64,000 nucleotides of DNA from Amycolatopsis sp. CA-128772 (GCF_002904295.1 NZ_PPHG01000066.1:110473-174472); one strand, 5' to 3'. Positions 14,899-24,630 are shown, numbered from the stretch's first letter. Translations and numbers: made by a program. Notes: generated by a model not told the origin, from the letters alone.

Positions 14899-15399
14899 TC
14901 AGCGCTTCCAGAACCAGTCTTTGTCCCGCGCCGCACGCATGGCGGACTTCTTGCGTTCGGCGGTCAGCCGGTCGAGGTAGAGGACGCCGTCGAGGTGGTC
15001 GGTTTCGTGCTGCAGGCACTGGGCGAGCACGTCCTCGCCTTCGACCTCGATCGGCTCGTTGCGCACGTCGACGCCCCGGACCTTCGCGTGCTTCGCGCGT
15101 TTGGTGGGGAACCACAGCTCCGGCACGGACAGGCAGCCTTCGTCGATCTCGTGCGTTTCCTCGGACAGCTCGACGATCTCGGGGTTGATGACGTACCCGG
15201 TGAGACCGGCGACGTCGTAGCTGAAGACGCGAAGGCCCACGCCGATCTGCGGCGCGGCCAGCCCGGCCCGGCCGGCGGGTTTCACCGAGTCGACCAGGTC
15301 CCGCACGAGCGCCTCGAGCTTCTCGTCGAACACGGTGACCGGATCGCAGACGGACTTGAGGATCGGGTCGCCGAAATAGCGCAGTTCGCGCATCGCCAT
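14899..15399 (-). CDS. def: Peptide deformylase
   Basis: 166 residues. All three deformylase motifs are present: G-L-A-A-P-Q (46-51), E-G-C-L-S (87-91) and Q-H-E-T-D-H (130-135), supplying the metal ligands Cys89, His131 and His135 and catalytic Glu132. It removes the formyl group from nascent proteins in the cytoplasm. Length is slightly short for actinobacterial Def (about 170-190) but complete. It is convergent with the ACT-GNAT gene (7 nt apart) and lies 203 nt downstream of the lhr stop. It probably has its own promoter in that gap. Confidence 0.95.
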   Translation of the reverse strand: MAMRELRYFGDPILKSVCDPVTVFDEKLEALVRDLVDSVKPAGRAGLAAPQIGVGLRVFSYDVAGLTGYVINPEIVELSEETHEIDEGCLSVPELWFPTKRAKHAKVRGVDVRNEPIEVEGEDVLAQCLQHETDHLDGVLYLDRLTAERKKSAMRAARDKDWFWKR

Positions 15400-15601
15400 G
15401 AGCAGAACATCCTTCGTGCGTGTCGGACTGGCAGCTTAGGCCAGTGGGGATCGGTGGCGTGGGCGAACCGGAAACCCGGGGACGGACGGGTTTCGGCGGG
15501 GCGGCAGGCAGGGCCGAGCCGGACTCGCGAAGCCGGCGAACCGGTCCGGCATCTCGTGCGGGACGAACCGCCCGGCCGGCGTGGACTCCTCCTCTCCGCG
15601 C

Positions 15602-18600
15602 TCAGGCCCGCAGGCGCAGACCGGAGGGGGTGGCCCGGAAGCCGGCCTCCTGCAGCACTTCCGCCAGCTCCGAGGTCAGCGCCTGCTCGCCGTCCGCGCG
15701 TTGGACCGACAGCTGGCCCAGCCAGCCCTCGCGGACCGCGGCCGACAGGGCCTGGGCCGCCTCCGACAGGGGTTGCCTTTCCTCCGTGAAACTCAGCAGT
15801 GACCGGCCTCCTCGCTCGACGTACAGGGCCGGGACCCCGTCCACCAGCACCGCCAGCGCGCCCGCCTTGCGGGCCGGGCGGTGTTTCGTGTCGCCCGTGG
15901 CCGCCGGCCAGGGGAGAGCGGCGCCGTAGGGTTGGGCCGGGTCCGCCGCCGCCAGGACCACCGGCCGGCCCGGCGCCGGCCGGCCCGGTCCGGACAGCGC
16001 GCGCAGTCGGTCGACCGCGCCCTTCGCTGCGAACTGCGCGGCGCCGAGGCCCTCCACGACGTAGCCGCGGATCACCTGGCCGGTGTCCTCCATGCCGCGC
16101 AGCACCTTGTAGATCCCGGAGAACCCGCCGGTGACGCGCTCGGTGTCGAGAGCGCCGCGGGTCAGGACGCCGTGGCGCTCCAGGAACGCCTCCGTCCGGG
16201 CGTGGGCCCGGCGGGTCGCGTCGGTTTCGCGCGGCGGGGTCAGGGCCCACCGCCCCGCCACCGTCGGCGGCCCGGACCGCGACGGCATCTGGGGCCGCCC
16301 CGCCCGCAGCCGGGCGTAGCGGCCGCGGGGGGCCTGGCGCCGCGGCTTGTGGGCGCCGTGCCCGGCGACCTGCGCCCGGAGCGGGCCCAGCGTGTCACCG
16401 GTGACGAGGCCGGCCCAGACCAGGTCCCACAGCGCCGCCACGACTTCGGCGTCGTTCGGGGCCTTGTCCACCAGCACGGTCGCGCGGTCCACCAGCTGGC
16501 GGAAGAACAGCGCGCCACCCTCCAAAGTGGACACGATGGCGTCGTGCAGCGGGCCGGTCGGGATGTCCTCGACGATCTCCGGCAGCAGCAGGTCGGCCAC
16601 GTCCGTGGGGGCGAGGGCGATCCAGCCGTCGCCGCCGGCGAGTGCGCCGCAGCCCGCCCACGTGACCTCGCCCGCCGTCGTCAGCTCGTCCAGCAGCGCG
16701 GGGGAGTAGCCCGGCAGCCGCCCGGGCAGGATCAGCGACTCCACCGCGCTCGCCGGCAGCGGCGCCCCGGCGAGCTGCTCGACCACCGACAGCACGTCGT
16801 CCGCCGTCGGCGCCGCCCGGACGCGGCCGCCGAACCCGTGCCACGAGGGCAGGAACCGGCCCAGCGCCGCCGGCTCGACCGGTTCGACCTCGGCCCGCAG
16901 CTTCGCCAGCGACGTCCGCCGCAGCCGGCGCAGCACCGCCGAATCGCAGTACTCGACCCCGGCGCCGTGCGTCTCCGGGTGCCCGATGGGGCTCAGCTCG
17001 CCGCGCACCAGACGGCCTTCCCCGGTCATCCGGTCGAGCACCCCGGTGACGACCGCGGTGCCGAGCCCGAACCGCGCGGCCGCGTCCGCCGCGGCGAACG
17101 GGCCCCGGCCCCGGGCGTAGCGCGACAGCAGGTCCCCGAGCGGGTCCGCGACCGGTTCGGTGAACGCCTCGGGCACGCCCACCGGCAGGGCCGTGCCCAG
17201 TGCGTCCCGGACGCGGCCGGCGTCCTCGATGGCCAGGAACCGTTCCGCGCCGCCGATCCGCACCCGGATGGCCCGGCGCGCCGCCTCCAGCTCGGTCAGC
17301 CACGCTTCCTGGATGCCGCGCTCGGCGGCCTCCTCGACGGTCAGATCGCCGAGGAACCGCAGCAGGTCGGCAGCGTCTTCCGCCGAGCGTGCGTGCCGGT
17401 CGGGCTCGAGCCGTTGCAGCGACCGTTCGACCTCGGTGACGGCCTCGGGATCCAGCAGCTCCCGGATGGCCTCGGTGCCCAGCAGCTCGGCCAGCAGCGC
17501 CGAATCCAGCGACAGCGCCGCCGCCCGCCGCTCGGCCAGCGGTGCGTCGGTCTCGTACAGGAACATCCCGACGTAGCCGAAGAGCAGGCTGCGCGCGAAC
17601 GGTGATGCGGCCGGCGTTTCGACCTCCACCAGCCGGACCTTGCGGGCGCGGACGTCGGCCATCAGCTCGCGCAGGCCGCTGACGTCGTAGACGTCCTGCA
17701 GGACCTCCCGCATCGCCTCCAGCACGACCGGGAACCGTTCGTACTTCGCCGCGACCGAAAGCAGCTGCGACGCGCGCTGCCGCTGCTGCCACAGCGGGGT
17801 GCGCCGCCGCGGGTCCCGGCGCGGCAGCAGCAGCGACCGCGCCGCGCACTCCCGGAACCGCGCCGCGAACACGGCCGAGCCGCCGACCTCGGCGACGATC
17901 AGCTGCTCGACCTCCTCGGGATCGAGCAGCACGTCGTCCGCGCCGATGGTGACCTCGCCGCCCTCGGCGTCCAGCGCGTCCGGCAGCCGCAGGACGATGC
18001 CGTCGTCGGAGTGCGCCACCTGCGCGTCCACCCCGCGGTTTTCCCGCAGCCGCGCGGCGATGGCCAGCGCCCACGGCGCGTTCACCTGCGCGCCGAACGG
18101 CGAGTGCACGACGATCCGCCAGTCGCCCAGCTCGTCGCGGTAGCGCTCCAGCAGGATCGTCCGGTCGTTCGGCACGTGCCGGGTCGCGGCCTTCTGCTCG
18201 GCCAGGTAGGCGAGGAGGTTGTCGCGCGCCCGCTCGTCCAGCCCCGCCGCCTCGGCGCGCTCGCGCGCCTTCTGGTCGTCCGAAGTGGACAATTCGCGGA
18301 CGAACTTCCCCAGCGCCCGGCCGAGTTCCAGCGGACGGCCCGGCGCGTCGCCCTTCCAGAACGGCATCCGCGCCGGCTCGCCCGGTGCGGGCACCACGAT
18401 GACCCGGTCGTGGGTGATGTCGGTGATCCGCCACGACGACGTGCCCAGCAGGATGGTGTCGCCGACGCGCGACTCGTACACCATCTCCTCGTCGAACTCG
18501 CCGACGCGCGAACCCGCCTTGTCGTCCGAGCCCGGCGTCATGACGGTGAACAGGCCGCGGTCCGGGATGGTGCCGCCCGAGGTCACCGCCAGCCGCTGCG

Positions 18601-20269
18601 CGCCGGGCCGGCCGCGCAGCTCGCCGGTGATGCGGTCCCAGGTGATCCGCGCCCGCAGCTCGCCGAACTCCTCGCTCGGGTAGCGGCCGGCGAGCATGTC
18701 GAGCACCGCGTGCAGGGCGTCGTCCGGCATGGCGGCGAAGGGGGCCGCCCGCCGCACCAGCGACGCCAGGTCCGGCACCGTCCACGGCTCCAGCGCGACC
18801 ATGGCCACGACGTGCTGCGCCAGGACGTCCAGGGGGTTGCGCGGGTAGCGCACCGCCTCGATCGCCCCGCTCGCCATCCGCTCCGCGACGACCGCGCAGG
18901 AGACGAGGTCACCGCGGAACTTGGGGAACATCACCCCGGACGACACCGCGCCGACCTGGTGCCCGGCCCGGCCGACCCGCTGCAGCCCGGACGCCACCGT
19001 CGGCGGTGCCTCGATCTGCACCACCAGGTCGACCGCGCCCATGTCGATGCCCAGCTCCAGCGAGGACGTCGCGACCACGCACGGCAGCTGCCCGGACTTC
19101 AGCGCCTCTTCGACGTGCGTGCGCTGCTCCCGCGACATCGACCCGTGGTGGGCCCGGGCGATCACCGGCGGCGCGCCGGTGGTCACCCCGGACTGGCCGG
19201 CCGCCTCCGCCGGGAACGCCTCGCCCGGAGTCAGCTCGGTCTGCTCGGCGGCCAGCTCGTTGAGCCGGGCCGTGAGCCGCTCGGTGAGCCGGCGAGAGTT
19301 GGCGAAGACGATGGTCGACCGGTGGTCGCGGATGAGGCTCAGCACCCGTTCTTCGACCGCCGGCCAGATCGACGGCCGCTGGACCGGGTTGCCGGCCACC
19401 TCCTCCAGCGTGCCGATGCCGCCCGGCGCGATGTCCCCGGGCGGGAACGCCTCGGTCAGCGACTCCAGGGATTCCAGCGCGTCGAGCGGGCTTGGCGCCG
19501 GGCCGCGCGGCGCGTCGAGGTTGCTCATGTCCTCGACCGGGACCTCGACGCGGACCTCGATGGTCTTCGCCAGCTTCGGCTGGACGACGCGCACCGGACG
19601 GCCGCCGGCCAGGAACGCGCTCACCTCGTCGACCGGGCGCACCGTCGCCGACAGGCCGATCCGCTGCGCCGGCTTCGGCAGCAGCGCGTCCAGCCGCTCC
19701 AGCGAGAGCGCGAGGTGGGCACCGCGCTTGCCGCCGGCGACCGCGTGCACCTCGTCGACGATCACGGTCTCGACCCCGCGCAGCGACTCCCGCGCCGACG
19801 AGGTGAGGATCAGAAACAGCGACTCCGGCGTGGTCACCAGCACGTCCGGCGGGGTCTTGCCGAACGTGCGCCGCTCGGCCGCGGTGGTGTCGCCGGTGCG
19901 CATGCCGACCTCGATCGCGGGCACCGGCAGCCCGAGCCGGCGGCTGGCCTGCGAGATCCCGGCGAGCGGCGCCCGCAGGTTCCGCTGGACGTCGACCGCC
20001 AGGGCCTTCAGCGGCGAGACGTAGAGGATCCGGCAGCGTTTCGTCGCCTCCGCCGGGGGCGGCTCCACCGAGAGCCGGTCCAGCGCCCAGAGGAACGCGG
20101 ACAGGGTCTTGCCGGACCCGGTGGGCGCGACGACGAGGGCGTGCTCGCCCGCGTGCGCGGCCCGCCAGGCCCCGTCCTGCGCCGCGGTGGGCGCGGCGAA
20201 GGCCCCCGCGAACCAGTCCCGGGTCGCGGGGGAGAAGAGGTCGAGCACGTCGGTTGCCACGTCATTCAT
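15602..20269 (-). CDS. lhr: ATP-dependent helicase Lhr
   Basis: 1555 residues, full length for actinobacterial Lhr. The superfamily 2 helicase core is in the N-terminal third: 'VVAPTGSGKTLSAFLWALDRL' (motif I), 'LYVSPLKALAVDVQRNL' (Ia), 'VIVDEVHA' (II), 'IGLSATVRP' (III), 'CVVATSSLELGIDMGAVD' and 'LQRVGRAGHQVG' (VI). The long C-terminal region matches the Lhr-specific winged-helix and C-terminal domains. Lhr is a 3'-5' DNA/RNA-hybrid helicase implicated in DNA repair; it is damage-inducible in mycobacteria. ATG 20269 is chosen because it overlaps the DeoR stop by 8 nt; an alternative start 21 nt upstream exists. No LexA box was found directly in front of it. Confidence 0.95.
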   Translation of the reverse strand: MNDVATDVLDLFSPATRDWFAGAFAAPTAAQDGAWRAAHAGEHALVVAPTGSGKTLSAFLWALDRLSVEPPPAEATKRCRILYVSPLKALAVDVQRNLRAPLAGISQASRRLGLPVPAIEVGMRTGDTTAAERRTFGKTPPDVLVTTPESLFLILTSSARESLRGVETVIVDEVHAVAGGKRGAHLALSLERLDALLPKPAQRIGLSATVRPVDEVSAFLAGGRPVRVVQPKLAKTIEVRVEVPVEDMSNLDAPRGPAPSPLDALESLESLTEAFPPGDIAPGGIGTLEEVAGNPVQRPSIWPAVEERVLSLIRDHRSTIVFANSRRLTERLTARLNELAAEQTELTPGEAFPAEAAGQSGVTTGAPPVIARAHHGSMSREQRTHVEEALKSGQLPCVVATSSLELGIDMGAVDLVVQIEAPPTVASGLQRVGRAGHQVGAVSSGVMFPKFRGDLVSCAVVAERMASGAIEAVRYPRNPLDVLAQHVVAMVALEPWTVPDLASLVRRAAPFAAMPDDALHAVLDMLAGRYPSEEFGELRARITWDRITGELRGRPGAQRLAVTSGGTIPDRGLFTVMTPGSDDKAGSRVGEFDEEMVYESRVGDTILLGTSSWRITDITHDRVIVVPAPGEPARMPFWKGDAPGRPLELGRALGKFVRELSTSDDQKARERAEAAGLDERARDNLLAYLAEQKAATRHVPNDRTILLERYRDELGDWRIVVHSPFGAQVNAPWALAIAARLRENRGVDAQVAHSDDGIVLRLPDALDAEGGEVTIGADDVLLDPEEVEQLIVAEVGGSAVFAARFRECAARSLLLPRRDPRRRTPLWQQRQRASQLLSVAAKYERFPVVLEAMREVLQDVYDVSGLRELMADVRARKVRLVEVETPAASPFARSLLFGYVGMFLYETDAPLAERRAAALSLDSALLAELLGTEAIRELLDPEAVTEVERSLQRLEPDRHARSAEDAADLLRFLGDLTVEEAAERGIQEAWLTELEAARRAIRVRIGGAERFLAIEDAGRVRDALGTALPVGVPEAFTEPVADPLGDLLSRYARGRGPFAAADAAARFGLGTAVVTGVLDRMTGEGRLVRGELSPIGHPETHGAGVEYCDSAVLRRLRRTSLAKLRAEVEPVEPAALGRFLPSWHGFGGRVRAAPTADDVLSVVEQLAGAPLPASAVESLILPGRLPGYSPALLDELTTAGEVTWAGCGALAGGDGWIALAPTDVADLLLPEIVEDIPTGPLHDAIVSTLEGGALFFRQLVDRATVLVDKAPNDAEVVAALWDLVWAGLVTGDTLGPLRAQVAGHGAHKPRRQAPRGRYARLRAGRPQMPSRSGPPTVAGRWALTPPRETDATRRAHARTEAFLERHGVLTRGALDTERVTGGFSGIYKVLRGMEDTGQVIRGYVVEGLGAAQFAAKGAVDRLRALSGPGRPAPGRPVVLAAADPAQPYGAALPWPAATGDTKHRPARKAGALAVLVDGVPALYVERGGRSLLSFTEERQPLSEAAQALSAAVREGWLGQLSVQRADGEQALTSELAEVLQEAGFRATPSGLRLRA

Positions 20270-21050
20270 GATGCGCGGCACCACCGACAATTTCCGGCGC
20301 CCGGGCGACGATCACGCTCTGGGCGAACTGCGAAAACGTCACGTCGACCCGCGGTTCGTCGGTGATCAGGCGGTGGTCGCGGTCGAGCGGTGTCCAGTAG
20401 GAAAAAGGGGCCTGGTCCAGCTTGGACCGGTCGGCCAGCACGTACGCCTGGCCGCCCGCGTGGAGCAGCGCGTGCTTGACCACGGACTGCTCCAGTGAGG
20501 AGCAGCACAGCCCGCGGCCGGCCACCACGCCGTCCGCGCCCAGGAACACCCGATCGGGTGAGATGTGCCGCAGTTGCGCCAGCACGCTTTCGCCGAGGAT
20601 CGCTTCGTCGGGGCGCCGCACCCGGCCGCCGAGGATGATGAGGTCGATCCCGGAGAAGCCCGCGAGCTCGCGGATGGCGTTCACGCCGTTGGTCACCACG
20701 GTCAGCCCCTCGCGGTGGGCGAGGTGGTGGGCGAGCCTGCCGGTGGTCGTGCCGGCGTCGAGCAGCACCACTTCGCCGTCCTGGACCAGGGCGGCGGCTT
20801 CCCGGGCGATGACGTCCTTCGCCGCCGCGTGCTCCCGGTCCTTTTCGCGGGGACTGCGTTCGGTGTCGAGCGCGCCGCCGTAGGTGCGGACGACGTGGCC
20901 CGCACCGGCGAGCGAGGCGAGGTCGCGGCGGATCGTCGACTCGGAGACGCCGAACTCCTGGGCCAGCTCCGCGATGCCGCCGGAGCCGTCACGGACGGCT
21001 TCCAGGAGCATCGCGCGCCGGTCACGGGTGCCTGGTCGCGGCTGGGACAT
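20262..21050 (-). CDS. DeoR/GlpR family transcriptional regulator
   Basis: 262 residues. An N-terminal DeoR helix-turn-helix ('RRAMLLEAVRDGSGGIAELAQEFGVSESTIRRDLASLAGAGHVVRTYGGA') is followed by the sugar-phosphate sensing DeoR C-terminal domain ('DGEVVLLDAGTTTGRLAHHLA', 'LTVVTNGVNAIRELA', 'LGGRVRRPDEAILGE', 'VFLGADGV'). It overlaps the upstream MFS gene by 29 nt and the downstream lhr by 8 nt. The likely target is the promoter at 24.6 kb with TGCAC-containing inverted repeats, and the likely inducer is a C4 sugar-acid phosphate (inference). Confidence 0.92.
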   Translation of the reverse strand: MSQPRPGTRDRRAMLLEAVRDGSGGIAELAQEFGVSESTIRRDLASLAGAGHVVRTYGGALDTERSPREKDREHAAAKDVIAREAAALVQDGEVVLLDAGTTTGRLAHHLAHREGLTVVTNGVNAIRELAGFSGIDLIILGGRVRRPDEAILGESVLAQLRHISPDRVFLGADGVVAGRGLCCSSLEQSVVKHALLHAGGQAYVLADRSKLDQAPFSYWTPLDRDHRLITDEPRVDVTFSQFAQSVIVARAPEIVGGAAHHE

Positions 21051-22299
21051 GCGCCGACCCTTCCACAGTCGCGGGTTTCAGCCCGAAGAACGCCAGCCCG
21101 GCGGCCACGGCGAGGAACGCGGCCAGGACGGCGAACCCGGTGGTCGCGGTGCCGGTGACGTCGGTGAGCCAGCCGACCAGGTACGGCCCGGCGAACCCGC
21201 CGAGGTTGCCCAGCGCGTTGATCAGGCCCATCGCCACGGCGACGACCTCGATGCCGAGCACCCGGCCGGGGATGGCCCAGAACGGCCCGTACGGCATGTA
21301 GACGCCGGTCGCCACCACGCAGAGCAGCACCAGCTGCACCGCCGCCGGCCAGTGCACGAGGTTGCCCAGCAGGAGCCCGGCGATCGCGACGAGCAGTGGC
21401 ACGGTGACCGCGAGCCGCCGGTTGCCGGTGCGGTCGGACCAGTACGCGCAGGCGACCATCCCGCCCAGCGCCAGCACGTACGGCACGGCCGAGAGGAAGC
21501 CGACGGCGGTGGCCGAGCCGCCGGTCATCGTCTTCACCACCGACGGCAGCCAGAGCGAGAAGCCGTAGAAGCCGGTGATCCAGAAGAAGTAGACGCCGAC
21601 GAGCAGCAGCACCCGGCGGTCGGCCAGCGCCTGCCGGTACCCCTGCTTCGCGAAGGCCGGCTTCGCGTCCTCTTCGGCCTTCAAGATGGTTTCGAGGTGT
21701 TCGCGTTCCGCCGCGGAGATCCACCGCGCCCGCGCCGGCCGGTCGGCCACCGCGAACCACCAGACGACCGCCCACACCAGCGGCGGCAGCCCCTGCAGGA
21801 CGAACACCCAGCGCCAGGACATGTGGTCGAGCATGAACCCGGACAGCGGCGACATGAGGATCGCCGAAATCGGCAGGCACGTCATCCACAGCGCGTTCGC
21901 CCGGGCCCGCTCGGCCTGCGGAAACCAGGACGCCAGCAGGATCAGCACCGCGGGCCACACGCCGCCCTCGAACAGCCCGAGCAGCAGCCGGGCCAGGTAC
22001 AGCTGGGTCTCGTTCCGCACCAGGCCGCACAGCACCGCCGCGAAGGCCCACGCGATCATCAGCAGCAGCACCGTCTTGCGGGCGCTCCACTTCGCCGCCA
22101 GCACGGCCGCGGGGATCTGCAGCACGAGGTAGCCGACGAAGAAGATGCCGCTCGCCAGCCCCTTCGCGCTGGCGGACAGCGGGAAGTCGTCGCCGATGTA
22201 GGGCAGGATCACCGCGACGTTCGTGCGGTCGAGGTAGGCCAGCATGTACATCACCACCGCGACCGGGATGACGTACGCCCAGCGCTTGCGGGGGATCAC
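21022..22299 (-). CDS. MFS transporter of the anion:cation symporter type, probable sugar-acid importer
   Basis: 425 residues from GTG 22299, which overlaps the pdxA2 stop (GTGA). Twelve hydrophobic helices; 'MLAYLDRTNVAVILPYIGDDFPLSASAKGLASGIFFVGYLVLQIPAAVLAAKWSARK' is characteristic of the ACS family (glucarate, tartrate, phthalate and related acids). The central loop contains 'RARWISAAEREHLETILKAEE', also typical. The operon context with a C4 acid kinase and PdxA2 points to import of threonate or erythronate (inference). Confidence 0.88.
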   Translation of the reverse strand: MIPRKRWAYVIPVAVVMYMLAYLDRTNVAVILPYIGDDFPLSASAKGLASGIFFVGYLVLQIPAAVLAAKWSARKTVLLLMIAWAFAAVLCGLVRNETQLYLARLLLGLFEGGVWPAVLILLASWFPQAERARANALWMTCLPISAILMSPLSGFMLDHMSWRWVFVLQGLPPLVWAVVWWFAVADRPARARWISAAEREHLETILKAEEDAKPAFAKQGYRQALADRRVLLLVGVYFFWITGFYGFSLWLPSVVKTMTGGSATAVGFLSAVPYVLALGGMVACAYWSDRTGNRRLAVTVPLLVAIAGLLLGNLVHWPAAVQLVLLCVVATGVYMPYGPFWAIPGRVLGIEVVAVAMGLINALGNLGGFAGPYLVGWLTDVTGTATTGFAVLAAFLAVAAGLAFFGLKPATVEGSAHVPAATRHP

Positions 22300-23324
22300 C
22301 GGACACCCGGTGGGTAGATCATGGGCAGCTTCCGCGCGTACGGCGCCAGGGTGGCCGCGGCCTTGAACGCGGCCCGCATGGTGCCGTGCGACGCCCGGCC
22401 GGTGCCGGCGATGTCGAACGCCGTGCCGTGGTCGACCGAGGTGCGCAGGATCGGCAGGCCGACCGTCACCGACACCGTGCCGTCGAAGTCGTACGTCTTC
22501 GACGCGATGTGCCCCTGGTCGTGGTAGAGCGAGAGCACGCCGTCGAACCGGCCCTGGATCCCTTGGTGGAAAACGGAATCCGCGGGGATCGGGCCGACCA
22601 CGTCCAGCCCGGCCACCCGTGCGGCGGCGACCGCCGGGGCGATCGCGATGATCTCCTCGTCGCCGAACTTGCCGTTCTCCCCGCCGTGCGGGTTCAGCGC
22701 CGCCACGGCCAGCCTCGGTTTTTCGGTGCCGAAGACCTCCAGCGCGGTGTACGCCTCGCGGATCGCGTGCTCGATGTTCTCCCGCGTGATCTGGTTGATC
22801 GCTTCGCGCAGGGACAGGTGCCGGGTGGCGAAGAAGATCTTCAGCCCGGACACCCAGAACATCGTGTTGAACCGGGTCGACCCGGTCAGCTCGCCGAGCA
22901 TTTCGGTGTGCCCGAGGTGCTGCGAGCCCGCCGCCCAGATGGCCTCCTTGTTGATCGGCGCGGTCACGACCGCGTCGACCTCGCCGGCCAGCGCGAGCCG
23001 GGTGGCGACCTCGATCGCCCCGACCGCGGCGGCGCCCGCGGTCGCGTTCACCTCGCCCCACGGCAGGTCTTCGGTGACCACCCCGAGGTTGAGCACGTCG
23101 ATCACGCCGGTGGTGAAGCGCGCGTCGGCGACCGTGGCGATCGGGTTGATCTCCAGGTGCAGGCCGAGGTGGCGGACCAGGCGCTCCAGCACGATCGCGT
23201 CACCCACCGCCACTCCGTGCGCCATCTGCAGGGCCTCGGGCTCGGCGAGGGTCTTGAGGGTGATCTCCGGGCCGATGCCGACGGGGTCGCCGAGCGTGAC
23301 GGCGAGGACGGGGAGGTCGCTCAC
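22296..23324 (-). CDS. pdxA2: 4-phospho-D-threonate/erythronate dehydrogenase (PdxA2 family)
   Basis: 342 residues with PdxA family features: 'LAVTLGDPVGIGPEITLKTL', 'VTAPINKEAIWAAGSQHLGHTEMLGEL', 'ALNPHGGENGKFGDEE', 'GPIPADSVFHQ', 'LYHDQGHIASKTYDF' and 'RTSVDHGTAFDIAGTG'. The metal-binding histidines are in 'GHTEM', 'YHDQGH' and 'DHGTAFD'. The fused operon with a DUF1537 kinase and absence of vitamin B6 genes favours the PdxA2 role: NAD-dependent oxidation of 4-phospho-threonate with decarboxylation to dihydroxyacetone phosphate, as characterised for DtnK/PdxA2 systems. Confidence 0.85.
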   Translation of the reverse strand: MSDLPVLAVTLGDPVGIGPEITLKTLAEPEALQMAHGVAVGDAIVLERLVRHLGLHLEINPIATVADARFTTGVIDVLNLGVVTEDLPWGEVNATAGAAAVGAIEVATRLALAGEVDAVVTAPINKEAIWAAGSQHLGHTEMLGELTGSTRFNTMFWVSGLKIFFATRHLSLREAINQITRENIEHAIREAYTALEVFGTEKPRLAVAALNPHGGENGKFGDEEIIAIAPAVAAARVAGLDVVGPIPADSVFHQGIQGRFDGVLSLYHDQGHIASKTYDFDGTVSVTVGLPILRTSVDHGTAFDIAGTGRASHGTMRAAFKAAATLAPYARKLPMIYPPGVR

Positions 23325-24571
23325 GGGTTCTTCCTTCCGGTGGCGAGGACGTGGTTCAGGTGTTCCAGGCAGGCCACCGCGGCGTCACGGCCGCCGATCA
23401 GCCCGCCCTTGGTGGCGAAGGGCAACCCGGTGTGCGGGCCGCCGGACAGCCGGCCGGCGACCGCCAGGGGCAGTACTTCGGCGTCGATCTCGAAGCCTTC
23501 GGCCCCCAGCGCCCTCGTGACCCCGACGGCGATGTCGCCGCCGGTGGCGTACAGCCCACCGATCCGGTGCGTGCCGAGCACCAGCCGGGCCGCCTCCCCG
23601 AGGGCAGGCGGGAGCCGGGCCGCCACCGCCGGATCGACCGGCGTGCCGGGCGCGGGTGCGCGGGTCCGCATGCCCACCACACGGTGCCCGGCGGCCAGGA
23701 GTTCGCCCGCCGCGGCGGCGGCCGCGGCCGGATCGGGCCGCTGCGGGTCGACGTCGACGTACCGCGCGTCCAGCACCAGCTCGGTTTCCAGCAGCTGGTC
23801 GTGGGTCTGCCCGGTGATGCTGCCGACCACCGCGAGCACCGGCGGGACGGTGCCGTGCCCGGGCGCGAGGCCCAGGGCCGCGGCCAGCCGGACGCCGAAC
23901 GGGCCGGAGTCCACCGAGATCCACCGCGTGCCCTCGGCCGCGAGCCGGGCCGCGGCGCGGGCGACGGTGGTGAGGTGCCGGTTCGTAGTGGCGTCGCAGA
24001 CGACGATCGCGGCCGGTCGCCGCAGGGCCGCTTCGACCGCGTCCATGCCCTCCTCGACGACGTCCAGCGGCAGTTCGGCGATCTCCCGGCGGGTGGGGTG
24101 CAGGAGCGTGCGGACTCGCGAGGACCTCACCGGGGCCAGGGGATCGCGGGCCGCCGGGCTTTCGGCCAGCGGCACGCCGTCGACGAGGTGCAGGCCGCCG
24201 AGGGTGACCCGGCCCGCGTCCGGGAACGCGGGCACCACCAGCGCCCGGGCTCCGGGCGCCGACGCCAGGACGGCTTCGGTTTCGGCGCCGACGTTGCCGC
24301 GCAGCGTCGTGTCCACACGTTTCACCGTGAGGTCGACGGGCCCGACGACTTCGATCGCCGCCCGCACCGCCTGCGCGGCGTGTGGTGGCGAAGCGTGCCG
24401 GGTACCCAGGTTGACCACCAGCGCGTCGATCCCGCTTTCCGCGCGCAAGCAGGGCGCGTCCGGTGCCAGGGGTGCATTGACGGAGACCGCGCGCAGCCCG
24501 AAGCGCGCGTACAGCGCTCCGGTCGCGTTGCTGCCGGTCAGGTCGTCGCCGAGGACGAGCAACTTCGGCAT
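23321..24571 (-). CDS. dtnK: Four-carbon acid sugar kinase (DUF1537 family), D-threonate/erythronate kinase
   Basis: 416 residues. The N-terminal domain starts 'KLLVLGDDLTGSNATGALYARFG' (DDxTG motif). The C-terminal nucleotide-binding domain contains 'VLAVVGSITGQTHDQL' and ends 'LYATGGDIAVGVTRALGAEGFEIDAEVLPLAVAGRLSGGPHTGLPFATKGGLIGG', where the GGD and KGG elements bind ATP. The family phosphorylates C4 sugar acids at O4. It is the first gene of an overlapping minus-strand unit (4-nt overlap with pdxA2). Whether the substrate is D-threonate or an erythronate isomer cannot be decided here. Confidence 0.85.
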   Translation of the reverse strand: MPKLLVLGDDLTGSNATGALYARFGLRAVSVNAPLAPDAPCLRAESGIDALVVNLGTRHASPPHAAQAVRAAIEVVGPVDLTVKRVDTTLRGNVGAETEAVLASAPGARALVVPAFPDAGRVTLGGLHLVDGVPLAESPAARDPLAPVRSSRVRTLLHPTRREIAELPLDVVEEGMDAVEAALRRPAAIVVCDATTNRHLTTVARAAARLAAEGTRWISVDSGPFGVRLAAALGLAPGHGTVPPVLAVVGSITGQTHDQLLETELVLDARYVDVDPQRPDPAAAAAAAGELLAAGHRVVGMRTRAPAPGTPVDPAVAARLPPALGEAARLVLGTHRIGGLYATGGDIAVGVTRALGAEGFEIDAEVLPLAVAGRLSGGPHTGLPFATKGGLIGGRDAAVACLEHLNHVLATGRKNP

Positions 24572-24585
24572 CGGACCTTCCCTTC

Positions 24586-24624
24586 TTGCACAGTCTGCTC
24601 AGCCGAGTTGACCGAACTGTGCAA
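24586..24624 (-). promoter_or_regulatory. Inverted repeat upstream of dtnK, candidate DeoR operator
   Basis: TTGCACAGT (24586-24594) and ACTGTGCAA (24616-24624) are perfectly complementary across 21 nt, placing the two half-sites about three helical turns apart. The repeat lies 15-53 nt upstream of the dtnK start, where a promoter is expected. The TGCAC core recurs in the adjacent repeat. Confidence 0.55.
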
Positions 24625-24630
24625 CTATCG

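Noticed and set aside
15400..15601. 200-nt gap between def and lhr inspected for an RNA gene
   Set aside because: Short dyads occur but no tRNA cloverleaf, riboswitch core or small ORF with a ribosome site could be recognised.
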